64,000 nucleotides of DNA, taken from positions 20,313,153 to 20,377,152 of the forward strand of contig CM065704.1 of NCBI GenBank assembly GCA_017654935.2, written 5' to 3'. This document shows positions 37,701 to 48,572 of this stretch, piece by piece. Every line of letters starts with the position of its first letter. Position 1 is the stretch's first letter. The translations under genes and the position numbers were made by a program. The notes under the pieces were generated by a model. The model was not told the DNA's origin and did not search any database. It saw only the letters and a list, made by a program, of their open reading frames with translations. Source of the DNA: Phymorhynchus buccinoides. Lineage: Eukaryota > Mollusca > Gastropoda > Neogastropoda > Raphitomidae.

Positions 37701-38173
37701 ATGGAGTCAGAAAGCCATGTTTCAGATAATGTAATAATGTCATATTCTTTTGATTCTGCCTCCAAAAGAGTCATTTTGTTTCTCAGGCTTTGGACATTGC
37801 TGTGGACAATGCATAGATTGGTTTTATTAGTGGGCCCCGGGTTACGTTCTACATCGTTAGCTAAAATAAGTAATAGTTCAGATACAGCAGCAAAGAACCG
37901 TTGGGAGTGTGAGATCAGGAGATTATCATTACCAGTTTTGTTGTGAACGGAATATTGATTTAAGTATGCAGTCAAAGAATGTTGATCAGTGTTTGAAATG
38001 ATAATATGGACGAGTAGTGCTAACACTATGCGATGTTTACTTGGGAGAAGGTGAAGAATGAAGAAAGTCATGATGTCAGTCTTACGAAGGTATGACAGTT
38101 TGCGACACAGGGCCAGAGCTCTATCATGGAAACCACCAATCCTGGCTCTGTGGGCCTGGATGTCAACAGACAT
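34706..38173 (-). CDS. Apparently intact LINE polyprotein: 2A-like site, endonuclease, reverse transcriptase
   Basis: The open frame is 1155 codons, without internal stops. Residues 1-113 lead to NDVERNPG|P at 106-114, the 2A-like consensus D-x-E-x-N-P-G-P at which ribosomes skip a peptide bond. Met-35 starts a hydrophobic stretch (MTFFILHLLP, LALLVHIIIS) that could be a membrane or signal segment. The APE-type endonuclease follows (SNVQSLRNK, SETWL, YRPP, VLGDFNSDF near 255, SDHSIPC). The reverse transcriptase has NNYRPISLLSCLGKVLE, YFDISKAFDRVWHKGLL, AGVPQGSVLGPLLFLLYIN and FADDT with catalytic Asp at 777-778. A C-terminal CxC-x7-H-x4-C cluster (CACGHNTEDAEHYLMQC) lies near 1085-1105. I place it in the Jockey/CR1 superfamily. 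The start at 38173 is the first Met; Met-35 is an alternative. It may be retrotransposition-competent, but the promoter and 3' tail were not identified. Confidence 0.9.
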   Translation of the reverse strand: MSVDIQAHRARIGGFHDRALALCRKLSYLRKTDIMTFFILHLLPSKHRIVLALLVHIIISNTDQHSLTAYLNQYSVHNKTGNDNLLISHSQRFFAAVSELLLILANDVERNPGPTNKTNLCIVHSNVQSLRNKMTLLEAESKEYDIITLSETWLSDSISNDLICIHNFHPPVRRDRPLDHHGGVAIYVRNSLYCKPRPDLQVAELEAVWIETKLNQKSILIGSFYRPPNALVRYWDLISDNLRKVNSTSLPFIVLGDFNSDFLNNPSPHLTGILQLYSLHQLVKEPTRITDTSSTCLDPIITQSPELIESTQVLPAAFSDHSIPCLHLKHAVKNNTSFKRTIFNYNKLNIEEFCRLLHLVNWEHILSIETIDDTTELFTETFMTLAKQCMPTKIITVYPNDVPWLTDNIRLLIEERKCIHAIAKQTNDPEDWQNFRKFRNYVTTKERERQSEFYTDIDEKASDPQHFGHKDWWKLVKSFFNKKGINSEEIPPLLSNDTLYYSNKDKANVLNNFFIEQATLDNDDDELPQIPFAIHETNELVLTEEDVVSVIKNLDKTKATGPDLIHNKLLMHALYVIVNPLTQLFNRCLNESKFPSLWKIAHISPIYKKGPKELCNNYRPISLLSCLGKVLERCVHKHVYTFFKTYNIITPSQSGFTPGDSTVNQLLATYNHLCSSFDCSLATQTIYFDISKAFDRVWHKGLLYKLEAAGIRGKLLNFFRDYLHNRQQSVVIKGEKSESKRIPAGVPQGSVLGPLLFLLYINDIITDIESIIKLFADDTSLSLALNDPIVRVELLNSDLRKIAQWAKLWKIKFNEEKTKLLNTTREHNQLTPLTFGQQTLEPSTSHKHLGVVFQDNCRWDEHIRTLANKVNMLIACLRNYKYRLSRKALETMYKSFVLPNFDYADILWDNCTDTQANSLETLHLEALRIITGGVRGTSHAKLYKESGFCSLKERRRRHKLIQFHKIVNGKCPQYLQDLLPSLVSEENPYHRRRPLDRIVPRSKTELHKNSFLPTTTNLWNNLPDTIKTIDSISQFKRYLSLTDVTVPPYYYVGSRQNQVNHCRLRLGMSNINGDLYNRHLLNNPKCACGHNTEDAEHYLMQCRHYAAERINTISTLNPCITNTYTLLFGDQSLSVSENEQIFKTVQQFIELSKRL
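37832..37855 (-). other. 2A-like ribosome-skipping motif in the LINE ORF
   Basis: The eight codons encode DVERNPGP and are preceded by LLILAN, matching the helix-forming upstream part seen in known 2A sequences. Separation would fall between Gly-113 and Pro-114. It would release the short N-terminal protein from the endonuclease/reverse transcriptase. Such motifs are known from some non-LTR retrotransposons, including invertebrate ones. Confidence 0.8.
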
Positions 38174-38199
38174 CAGGTTATAGTGTGCAGGAGCACATG

Positions 38200-39060
38200 A
38201 TATATAAATTCAGCCAGGACTGTTGGTTTCAAGCGGGGGATCTCTCTCTTGTTCAAAAGATAGTGAAAGATAAAGGGAAGAGATAAGTACACAAAAACAT
38301 TACAAACATTCAACATAAATTGAGAACCAATACATGTGATTGGGACTCTAATGTAAATGAGCATAGTAAACGAATCGAGCAACTAACGGTAGTGTGGGCT
38401 TTCCATAAAACATGGATTATCAAGATAGTCTGGACAATAAACTTTCATAAAAAGCTCGAAAAGGTCATTAACTGAGGACAATAAAATCAACCATGTGTTG
38501 TGCATTTACAACAAGTGTTGGAAATAAAGTAGATAACTCCAATTGATAGGACAACTGGCAATGTGACTCAGATTACAATAGTCATAAGATTCGTCAGGAT
38601 AAATATTATACACAGTATCCAAAGAACATGTGCAGCCAGACAGGACCAAATTACATAATATTGAGATAAGTAGGATAGATGGCAAAAGGAAATCAAACAA
38701 ACTGTTGGGAAATAGAGAATGGGACTTTATGATAACAGGAGAGTAGCACTTTTGTAATAAGCTACACAACTGTACAAATTATGTTCCAATAGAATAAGGT
38801 CATACTCAGCAACAGACAAAGAACAAAAACGAAAAGAAAAAGAAAAACTTTGTAAGAGCAAAGCATCATTTTTAACAAAAAGGTAGTGTACAATACCTTG
38901 TTTACTAGTATATAGGCCTACAATGATTGCATCCCTTGGCACTTCACAAAGGAACCAACTAAGCAGAATACGGATAATCAAATTGTTTTGCCCTTCCGTT
39001 TAACAAAAACTGAGAATGCACTTTTTGTAACCAAGCGGAATAATATGCAATTTCCTTTCC
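38200..39060. other. Sequence upstream of the LINE ORF, no gene recognised
   Basis: The first few hundred bases probably belong to the 5' UTR of the LINE, but no element boundary or target duplication was found. There is no convincing ORF. Confidence 0.4.
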
Positions 39061-39080
39061 ACATCAAGCACAAACTCTCT

Positions 39081-39721
<641 letters not shown>

Positions 39722-39779
39722 TGCATTCCAATGCCCCACATCTGGTTGGCCAATAATATCAATACATTGCATAAAATAG

Positions 39780-40860
39780 TGTGGACATCTCGTGCAGTCC
39801 GTCGCAGCCCATAAAGGGAAGGAACACGGAGAAGCGGGGAGGGGCGGCGGGGGGAGAAAGGGACCACTCGAAGGGAAGCCTGCGACCGACAGATCCAACT
39901 ACCTGCCCTTTTACACACATGTTGCACACATTTGGCTCATTTCGTGCTGTAGGCTGCAAATAATGTATCAAAAACCATCATGTAGGCCTATATATTTTTA
40001 GCAAATTGAGAGAAAACATGTTTTTTACAACTTTACGTAGTAGGGTGATACAGCAGCGATACAAACATGTTCTAAGTAAAAAATGTTATGAAGAAAAGAG
40101 TAGAAAAATAACAGCAGTAAGCACTGGACTACATACACATAGCTCAGCTTTTGGTGCACAACTGTATAAAATGGTACATTGTTTGTGGTCAACTGTATAG
40201 TTGCGATATGTGCATCAGTAGTAGCACATAAGTCAGTGACGTAGTAGTAGCGTAACAATGTAATAGAGTAATGTGATGTGCATAATAACAATATGAAGAT
40301 GGCAACACAATAGTGGTACTTCACACCCAGTTCGTTAGCAACCAACCACAATCGTCAGTCACAGTTTATATGTTTTAATGTTTTTATATAATAATAAAAA
40401 TTTTAAAAAATGTAATTTGCTGATAATAGGAGATAGGCTATTAAACATCGTGTATGTTGTTAGGAAGCTAGACACAGTCCACACTGAATGCACGGAGACA
40501 CAAGGTGCACCAACCAAAGGCAGTAGATACAAGCCAGTCTCTTCACCCATCTCAACTACACAAGGCAGGTTCATCCTCCACCCAAACTCCCCCCACCCCC
40601 ATCCCCACATCATCCCCCCACCCCACGTCACACCATTTCGGTTTTCCCACATGTCAAATGTCCGCATCCATCGTGGCTTGCCGATCACAGATCGGAGAAA
40701 GAGCACCCCAAAACATCCAAAAGGTATAGGCCTAAGGCTGTTTTTCGTTTGGAGAGGTTTGATTCAGAAGCCACACCCTCTAAATGTCCCGAAACGCCCA
40801 CCCCCCGACCCGCGACACACACACACACACTTGAGTCTCTCCATATAGATGGCATGTTCC
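39780..40860. other. Intergenic DNA, no gene recognised
   Basis: Only short ORFs were found, together with a GGCGGGGGGA-rich patch near 39840 and CCCCCAC-rich patches near 40590 and 40800. No repeat was identified. Confidence 0.4.
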
Positions 40861-40867
40861 CTTCAAC

Positions 40868-41589
40868 CCAGCATTTTTTTTATAATTTCATGTAAGAATG
40901 TCAAAACGTTTTCTGGTAGATGTTTTAGCATTTAATTGGAAATGGCATCTAAACCAACAGATTTGTTTTTGCTATTAGGTAATGAAGAAATGGCAGATAT
41001 TAATTCTTGAAATGTAATTTCGGCATTTAAGTAATGATCACTATTTTCCTCAGGGTCACTATATATGTCATTGCTAGATTGATTTTCCCTCAAGGTTCTG
41101 CATTTTTCTGATAAGCTATTGAAAGAGCTATTCTTAGCAAATGTATCAGTAAATGCTTCAGCTTTTTGAGATGCTGACGGAAATTTTTCATCATCTACAA
41201 GAACAGGATATGCAGGTAGATGAATCCCATTTTTCATTTCATGGACCTTGTTCCAAATCTTTTTTGTATGTTTATGGTCATTTATTTCATTAAAACAAAA
41301 CGATGACCAATACTCGCTTTTAGCATTTTCAATAACTATATTTCTTTGGTTCTTTGCAGTTTTCACAGGAATGCTGCTTTTACTTTTTTAACTTTTGCAT
41401 GCATTTTAAACGTGTTCTTATTTTTTTCAACAGCGTTTTTACAAAACTTTGATTGATTAAGTTTAGGAATTGCCTCACTTGCAGCGTTCAGAACAGACTT
41501 GATAAAACAACTATACATAGATTCGATGTCTGTCTTTTCAAAAGTGTTTTCGTCAATTGACTTTAGAATAGATTTAGACTTTAGATAGA

Positions 41590-41634
<45 letters not shown>

Positions 41635-42250
41635 TGTGATAATGTTGTTCATCCCTTTTTTTTCTTCTTTTTGAAACTCCTAACTTGCTCAAATCATATA
41701 TTGGTGTATCTAAATGCTGATTGGAAATGTTTGGAAAATGTTTATGTGCTGTTTATGTTCGGTCTCATAAATTTAAATTGTATAATGTGTACGGGCACGA
41801 TATAAGCCGAAGGCTTGTTGCTGCCCTTTATTCTCATATTTATTATTTTGCTACGTTATAAGGAAGAAATAAAGAAGTTTAAACCAATAGATTTAAATTT
41901 AGCCCAGTCAGCTCGCTTATAATCAAATTTGAGGATTTTATCCTTTATATTATCATGTTTAACGTCAAAACCTCCAAGGATAGAAATGTGATCACTCCCT
42001 AAAGTATCATCGAGTAATTGCCACGTGCAGCTAGGAACTATTGATGGAGACATTAAAGTCAGGTCAACTGCTGATGGTTTGTGGCTGGGAACATCAGGGA
42101 GCCTGGTAACATTTTCATCATTTAAGATAAATAGCGGAGAATCTGAAATGTTCTCCACTAAACAATTAGAGCTAACTTTTGAGCATGATTTATCCCCAAA
42201 ACGGGCATGTTCGCTTAAGTCCCCTGCTATTAACCACTTGATAAGTGGGC
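40868..42250 (-). pseudogene. LINE relic: endonuclease C-terminal part and linker to reverse transcriptase
   Basis: The minus strand encodes WLIAGDLSEHARFGD, then PSAVDLTLMSPSIVPSCTWQ and LGSDHISILGGFDV, which are endonuclease motifs. After an interruption (41693-41855, ending AATAAAGAAG on the plus strand) it continues in pieces as the linker SEYWSSFCFNEINDHKHTKK and AEAFTDTFAKNSSF. ITFQELISAISSLPNSKNKS and VGLDAISN follow, and then a stop. The 3' edge at 40868 lacks the reverse transcriptase core. An ATT microsatellite (41588-41632) interrupts the linker frame. The 5' edge is cut by the plus-strand LINE starting near 42250. Confidence 0.75.
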
Positions 42251-44308
42251 GCAACTCAGGTTGCGACCAGCGGCACGTCGTCTGTCCCCTGTTCTTTTAT
42301 GTGATTTTGTGTAGGTTTTAGGTAGTTTTATGAATTAAAGTTTTACTATGTTGTACATAAGGTTGTGGTGGATCGATTGACGTTAATGGATTAGGTAATC
42401 GTGTGATTCTTTGGATGTATTTTGTGTGTGAAGAAATTGTGTGATTCAAGAAGACAGTAAGTGGGCCATTTCAAATCGACTTGTTTATTCCGCCATGGTG
42501 AAATACGCACGTGAATTTCTACTTAGTAAAAGGCATGTTGCATGTGCGCCAGACGCGCTTGACTTGTCGAGTTCTGTGGTGCGTGAACTTCGACCCAGGA
42601 AGAGAGGGAGAAGAGGGGGGATAAGGCTGCGTGCAAGAAGACGTATATATAAACTTCCGTTGCCGTCTGTTGTGTTTGGCAACGTACAGTCGATCCGAAA
42701 CAAAGAGACAGAGTTCGCCGCGTGTATCAAGTTATTCCACGAATACAGAGAAGCCAACCTGATCTGTCTGTCAGAGACGTGGTTGACAGTGAACGATGGC
42801 AGTCCTGACATTCTGAATTTCACCTTCTATCGGCTCGATCGTAGCGTTGAGGAGACGGACAAGACTAAAGGTGGGGGTGTCTGTGTGTGTGAGAACTCTA
42901 AGTGGTGTACTAACGTGACGATGAAGACAACCATTTGTTGTGAGGACCTTGAACTCATCAGTGTCACCCTCCGCCCGTTCTACCTGCCCAGAGAGTTCAA
43001 CCAGTTGTTTGTGACAGTGGTTTACATTCCCCCCAAGGCCAACGTGCAGACAGCCAGTGAGAAGATCAGGGCTGTGGTCCACAGTCTGTCATCGACATCC
43101 TGTCCTTTGTGATGGGGGACTTCAACAAGTGTCGCCTCAATGCTGCCCTGCCTCACTTCAAGCAGTATGTGACCTGTTCCACGTGCAACAACAACACCAT
43201 AGACCTCTGCTATGGCAACATCCCCCAGGCCTACCGCTCACGACCCCTTCCCAAACTGGGCAGGTCAGTGCACAACATGATGCAGCTGGTGCCCACCTAC
43301 CGGCAGAAGCTGAAGCAGGTGAAGCCAGTCGTCAGGAACGTGAATGTCTGGACAAGCCAGGCCATCGAGACGCTGAACGGCTGCTTCGACTCCACTGACT
43401 GGGACATCTTCCTGGCGGAGGACTCCATGGACACTGCAGTTGAGGTGATCTCGAATTACGTCAACTTCTGCGTGGACATGATTGTGGACTCCAAGCAAGT
43501 CAAGTCCTTTGGCAACGACAAGCCGTGGGCGTCCCACCAGCTGAAGGGTCTGCTGGGGAAGAAGAGAAACGCCTTCACGGAAGGAGACAACAGCACTGTG
43601 AGGGAGGTCCAGCAAGCCATCGATGCCCAGATCACTACGGACAAACGGCGCTACAGGGACAGGGTGGAGGAGGAGTTCCAGAGCAACAACGCCAGGCAGT
43701 GCTGGAGAGACCTGGAGAAGATGACCGGGTACAAGGTCAAGAAAGCCCAACTCCAGACCACTGACGAGGCAAAGCATGCTGAAGAACTTAATACGTTCTA
43801 CTGCTGGTTTGACAAGCACGACTTCGCTCAGGAACGGAAGAACGCCACTGAGGAGGTCCTCAGTCATCCCTCACGCCCTCTGGACATCACCGAGGAAGAG
43901 GTGAGGAAGGTCTTCCAAAGAGTGAAGACCCGCAGTGCTGCTGGCCCAGATGATGTCTCTGGCAGGACTCTGAAGGAGTGCAGGGACTCTCTGTCCCCTG
44001 TGTTTGCCAAACTCTACCAACGATCCTTGGATGAAGGCACCATTCCAAGCATCTGGAAGGCCTCAACCATCGTACCAGTCCCCAAGAAGTCGTCTCCCAA
44101 GGAGCTGAACGACTACAGACCAGTGGCACTCACTTCAATTCCATTCCAGTGCCTGGAGAGGATCGTTCTTGGCCACCTCAGAACAGAGACTGCTGACCAC
44201 CAAGACCCACTGCAGTTTGCTTACTCAAAGAATAAGAGCACGGAAGATGTTATCCTGGCCCTCCTCCACAACATTTTGCAACACCTCGACAAGCCCAAGA
44301 CCTACACC
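42250..44308 (+). pseudogene. CR1/Rex1-like LINE, endonuclease plus N-terminal reverse transcriptase, broken
   Basis: A basic N-terminal region (RPRKRGRRGGIRLRARRR) leads into the endonuclease: VVFGNVQSIRNK, LICLSETWL, TVVYIPP. A frameshift near 43100 precedes MMGDFNKCRLNAALPHFKQY. The linker contains WTSQAIETLNGCFDSTDWD. Fingers motifs follow: SAAGPDDVSGRTLKECRDSL, IPSIWKASTIVPVPKKS, LNDYRPVALTSIPFQCLERI and DPLQFAYSKNKSTEDV. It stops at KPKTYTY (44308), before the catalytic palm, and other sequence follows. GC-rich codon use sets it apart from the AT-rich relics around it. It lies head-on between two parts of what may be one minus-strand LINE. Confidence 0.8.
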
Positions 44309-44309
44309 T

Positions 44310-45123
44310 ATTTGGGGGAGAGAGATTTTTGTTCTGACTGGCTTTTTTGTCGTCACTTTTTTTGCGTCATTAGGCACAGAATTCATTCCTTGCAAAGCCT
44401 TGTCTGTTTTGTTTTTCATAATTTCTGAGAACATTGGCTTGTTTATGTTTGTCCCCAGAGACTGCAAAGAATTGTTGGAATGCGATTTGAATGCTGTGTC
44501 TGGTTTTCTTTGATGTAGAGCATTGTCGTTGTCAGTGTTGTCCTGGTTTATTGCTGGTTCTAAGCCTGTTCTGTTTCTGCTCTCATCAAATCTCTTTCAC
44601 AGTGACGACTGTAAATCTAGGATAGAATCAGCCATCTGTTTCATTAGACATTCTTGTTTCCCTTGCTGACTATTCAGAGTAAAATCTGATATCTGGGACG
44701 AGGTCGTCTTTGTCTCTGTTTGCCTCTGGCTGTCTTTGTTGCCAATGATACTTGTGCTAAAAATAGATCCATCTTCCTTCCTTCCACACTATCTCAGAAA
44801 GCAAATCCGGATCCATTAGATCAGCAGCACAGTGTTCGCACATATACTTAATTTTTGTCTCAACAAACATACAAATCTGACAAGTCCGGTAGTTTGAAGT
44901 CTAACCATGGAACTAGATCCAAGCATTCTGAACATTTGAGCGTTTGGCTGTTTGCATGGTTCTGCCTATATTCTTCCATTTACTCACTTCCAGATCTATC
45001 GCTAGATTTCCCCCCAGAAACAGATTGATCTGGATCAACCGAAAACAATGAAGGCACTGCACTTAGCTTATTAGCAATATTGCCCATCTTTCTGGAACTC
45101 TTCCTTTTCTTCTTCCTGTCCAT
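44310..45123 (-). pseudogene. Degenerate ORF1 of a LINE with PHD-like zinc finger
   Basis: From ATG at 45123 the minus strand gives MDRKKKRKSSRKMGNIANKL and reaches a stop. Shifted frames continue as CSECLDLVPWLDFKLPDLSD, then ICMFVETKIKYMCEHCAADL and SEIVWKEG. The last readable part is SLGTNINKPMFSEIMKNKTD and KPVRTKISLPQ. The order C-x2-C, W, C, then C-x2-C resembles PHD-like fingers in ORF1 proteins of CR1-type LINEs. It could be the ORF1 of the relic at 40868-42250, separated from it by the plus-strand LINE. Confidence 0.5.
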
Positions 45124-45178
45124 TACATGGCGAGTATTCTGTAGGAATAGAATTACTTCGGGATGCTGCCAGCCGCCA

Positions 45179-45209
<31 letters not shown>

Positions 45210-45268
45210 GCGTGTGCGTGTGCGTGTGCGTGTGCGCACGTGTGCGTGTGCGTGTGCGTGTGTGTGTG
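45179..45268. repeat. (TG)n / (CGTGTG)n microsatellite
   Basis: A pure TG run is followed by GTGCGT hexamers. Confidence 0.92.
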
Positions 45269-45269
45269 C

Positions 45270-45829
45270 TTCCACAAATGTTTTATTTTGCATTGTAATC
45301 TAATACTATTATATCTATGTATTAGGAAAAAAGGAAAATGTGCAGAAAGTTTGTTATGAATGGAAGTTTACAAATTATGCATGCCTTATGTTTTATGTGT
45401 ATGTTTTACATGTGCATGCCAGACAAAGAGTTTCTGTATCTTTTTAAAGACAATAAATTATTGATTGATTGATTGATGACGGGGATATGTGTGTGTATGG
45501 TGTATGTATGTGCGAGTGTGCGCGCCTGTAAGCGTGCTTTTGTGTGTGCCTGTCTGTCTGTCTCTATCGGTCTCTGTCTCTATATCTGTCTGTCTGTTTG
45601 ACTGCAATATTCACCTCGTCGATTGGGTCTGGAAGCGAGTGTCATTGTCAGCTCTCTGCTGTCCGTTCAGCCACCCTGAGCCCTCGGGTCCACTGTGAAA
45701 GCCCACCCAGTATCGACTGGCACGACTTGTAGACACACAGATAGACAGCGATAATGGCACTCAGAGAGACAGAAATCCCCAGTACAGTATCACACATGTG
45801 TGCTCGTACATGCGTAAACACACAGACAG

Positions 45830-45830
<1 letters not shown>
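45270..45830. other. Intergenic DNA with CTGT-rich patch
   Basis: A GATT tetranucleotide run (45461-45478) and a TCTGTCTG-rich stretch (45548-45600) are present. No gene was recognised. Confidence 0.45.
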
Positions 45831-45831
<1 letters not shown>

Positions 45832-45873
<42 letters not shown>

Positions 45874-45891
45874 GCACGCACGCCACGCACG

Positions 45892-45978
<87 letters not shown>
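45832..45978. repeat. (CA)n with GCAC interruptions
   Basis: CA arrays flank ACGCACGC repeats, about 146 bp in total. Confidence 0.93.
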
Positions 45979-45980
<2 letters not shown>

Positions 45981-46136
45981 CGCACACATGCACACGCAAC
46001 GCACATGGCAAATACACACAGCATAGTCCTACATCAGATATCGCAGTTACATACCACGCCAAGCGTATGCAACAGACATTCTTTCAATCATGTCAGACCA
46101 TCTCTTTACTTTAGACAAGCAATCAATGTATCATAC

Positions 46137-46455
46137 ATGACGAATGGATGGAATGGTGAATGGGTGGATGGCATTACAATGAAAAAGAAACAAAAAGCAA
46201 ATAAATTACTAAATGAATATGCATGATTAAATGGAGAGGTGGGTGGATGTCAAGATGGATGTGAGATAAATAAATGAATGAATTAACAAATCCACCGATC
46301 CGCCAATTATCGTCCAACCATCCCTCCAACCAACCACTCAACTAACACATCAATCAATCAGTCAATATATAAATCAACCAACCAACGAACTACCCACCCA
46401 CCCACCCAACCAACCAACCAGCCAACCAGCAAATCAGTGAACCACTCAACTAGAC
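46137..46455. repeat. Imperfect tetranucleotide tract (GGAT, then CAAC/CAAT types)
   Basis: GAATGGATGG-like units give way to AAATGAAT and then CAACCAACC, CCCACCCA and ATCAATCA runs. A similar tetranucleotide tract occurs at 48300-48435. Confidence 0.75.
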
Positions 46456-46819
46456 CTGAGAATATTCAGTAGAATGCCGTCATGTTTATCATCCAGCAGG
46501 CACGCCAGCTCTGAATGGTGCGCGCTCCTGCACTCTTGTTCCGAGTCACTCCAGTTTTTCGTCGACCTTCCGACAAAAAGACACTGGTCGTGTGACGTCA
46601 CCCATCCACTTCCGGTTCCGGTCCCGCAGTGTTTTGCTGGGTTGGGTGCTGCGTTTTGAGCCGGTATGGCCCCAGCTGTTATGTCATAACTCTATCAATT
46701 GTGTGAAATTAAAATAAAAAGCCAATATTTGTGTATGTGTGTGTAAGTGTGAATAAAAAAAAGTGTCCCAACCTCCCCTACCCAAACTATCGCGAACCAG
46801 TCAGAATAAAAAATCAACA

Positions 46820-47017
46820 TAGGTGAAGACGGGGTAAAAAGCCCATGGGCTGGTAAGAAGCCCATGCCAATTACCTCATGAAATAAAGCCCATGCGACGA
46901 ATGCTAAACATTAACACTCGTCTCATGGGCAAAATGTGACTGAATTTGCTTTATTTCATGAGATAATTGGCATGGGCTTCTTACCCGCCCATGGGCTTTT
47001 TACCCCGTCTTACCCTA
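46820..47017. mobile_element. 198-bp foldback MITE with about 70-bp inverted repeats
   Basis: Arms 46820-46889 and 46948-47017 are inverted copies with about five mismatches. They contain GACGGGGTAAAAAGCCC, AAGAAGCCCATGCCAATTA and CTCATGAAATAAAGC. The palindromic word CCCATGGG lies within each arm. The central 58 bp hold more CCCATG/CATGGG words. TA at each outer edge may be the target duplication. No coding capacity. Confidence 0.85.
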
Positions 47018-47212
47018 CATGTTACCCTTATTTTGCTAATGATGCCAATAACATCAATTCCATCAAATCTCGAATGTTAACAACAAAACAGTTACTCTTG
47101 ACGTACATGAGGTGAGGGAGAAATGAATAATGTGTGCATGTGTATTTGTAACCTCTACCTTTATTTTATTTTTAATGAACTCAATGTCAAGTTAACACTA
47201 ACTGCCCTCCCC

Positions 47213-47214
47213 CC

Positions 47215-47251
<37 letters not shown>

Positions 47252-47372
47252 GTTCGCACGAACGCATGCACGTTCGCACGCGCGCATGCATGCACGTTCG
47301 CACACGCGCGCGCGCACGCGCACGCACACGCACACGCACGCGCACGCACGCACGCGCACGCACACGCACGCG

Positions 47373-47412
<40 letters not shown>
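47213..47412. repeat. (CA)n / (CGCACG)n compound array
   Basis: CA runs flank an imperfect GCACGCGCACGC stretch with alternating purines and pyrimidines. A C run precedes it. Confidence 0.92.
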
Positions 47413-47414
<2 letters not shown>

Positions 47415-48299
47415 GTGTAGACACGTATTTACTTACTTTTAATTCCAGCTTGACAAACGAACCATAGAAGAATAATCATAATCTGCACACACAGAAATCA
47501 AATACAGTAATATCATTAGTCCTATCTTTAGTAATACTGGCTTTTTTTGTCTGTCAAATTTTTATTCTTTTACATTATGTTACGATCAATAAGTGTTAAA
47601 AGGCTAGAACAATACTGTGGAAACGTCGTTAATGTTTCGATAGTAAATAAAGCAAATACAACTCTTCTCTCAGAGATTTTAATCAAGACCACACTAATTT
47701 CAGATGATCTTAATTACTCCACAACGACAACGACAACAACAACAAAACACAAAAACAAATAGAAACAAACTAAAAGTACTCTGATTGTGTTTTCAGAAAC
47801 ACAACGTCTTTTTCCTTGTATCTCTTTTCATGTTCAGACCTTCAATTTACTTGATAAATTTTGAGTCTCTGAGAAAGCAAGTTTGCTTGTTTCATGAAAC
47901 AGGCAACTATCGCAACAAGAGATTAGACTTTTTTAAGTCCACTGCTAAGCATGAGATGCGTTACGTATTGTCATTTCTCGTGTGAAAAAAGCACGCAAAC
48001 GGTGGAAGATACGTACGTCATGACGGTGGAGGTGTACTTCATGCGTGATCGATTCCGCATCTCAACGCATTTAAATTAAAGCAACTCAACAATTTAATTC
48101 AAGTCTTCTTCTTTCGTTCAGATTGCATCTTGTTTCAAAAACCTTCCTCATTTCCCTGAAAATTGCATCTCTTATGAGGCACCAATTGTTCACTTGTTTA
48201 CAAATTAATGGGATAAATTGTCTTTTAGGATGTGCTTCACCACCGCAGTAGGTTGCGTTCACCACTAACAACATAAACAGAATCAAAAATAGCGTCAAT
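47413..48299. other. Intergenic DNA, no gene recognised
   Basis: AT-rich, with an AACGACAACGACAACAAC patch near 47722 and short ORFs only. Confidence 0.45.
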
Positions 48300-48362
48300 T
48301 CATCGATCCATCCATCCATCCGTCAGTCAGTCAGTCAATCAATCAGTTTGTCAGCCTACCAA

Positions 48363-48393
<31 letters not shown>

Positions 48394-48435
48394 ACCAGTC
48401 AGTCAAATAATAATTCAATCAATCAATCAATCACA
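48300..48435. repeat. Tetranucleotide tract (TCCA, GTCA, GCCA, ATCA)
   Basis: Successive runs of related tetramers occur, with (CAGC)n at 48365-48395 and (ATCA)n at 48417-48433. Confidence 0.85.
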
Positions 48436-48572
48436 TAATTATCCTTTGCAATAGTACAAGGGCACTTCATCACGCAGTCGATTGGGTTTGTTTTTTTACG
48501 TAAGCCTAATCCAGAAAACAAACAAAAACAACAAAAAGTCGTGGGTTTTCAGCCAAAAAAAAGGTTAATTAA

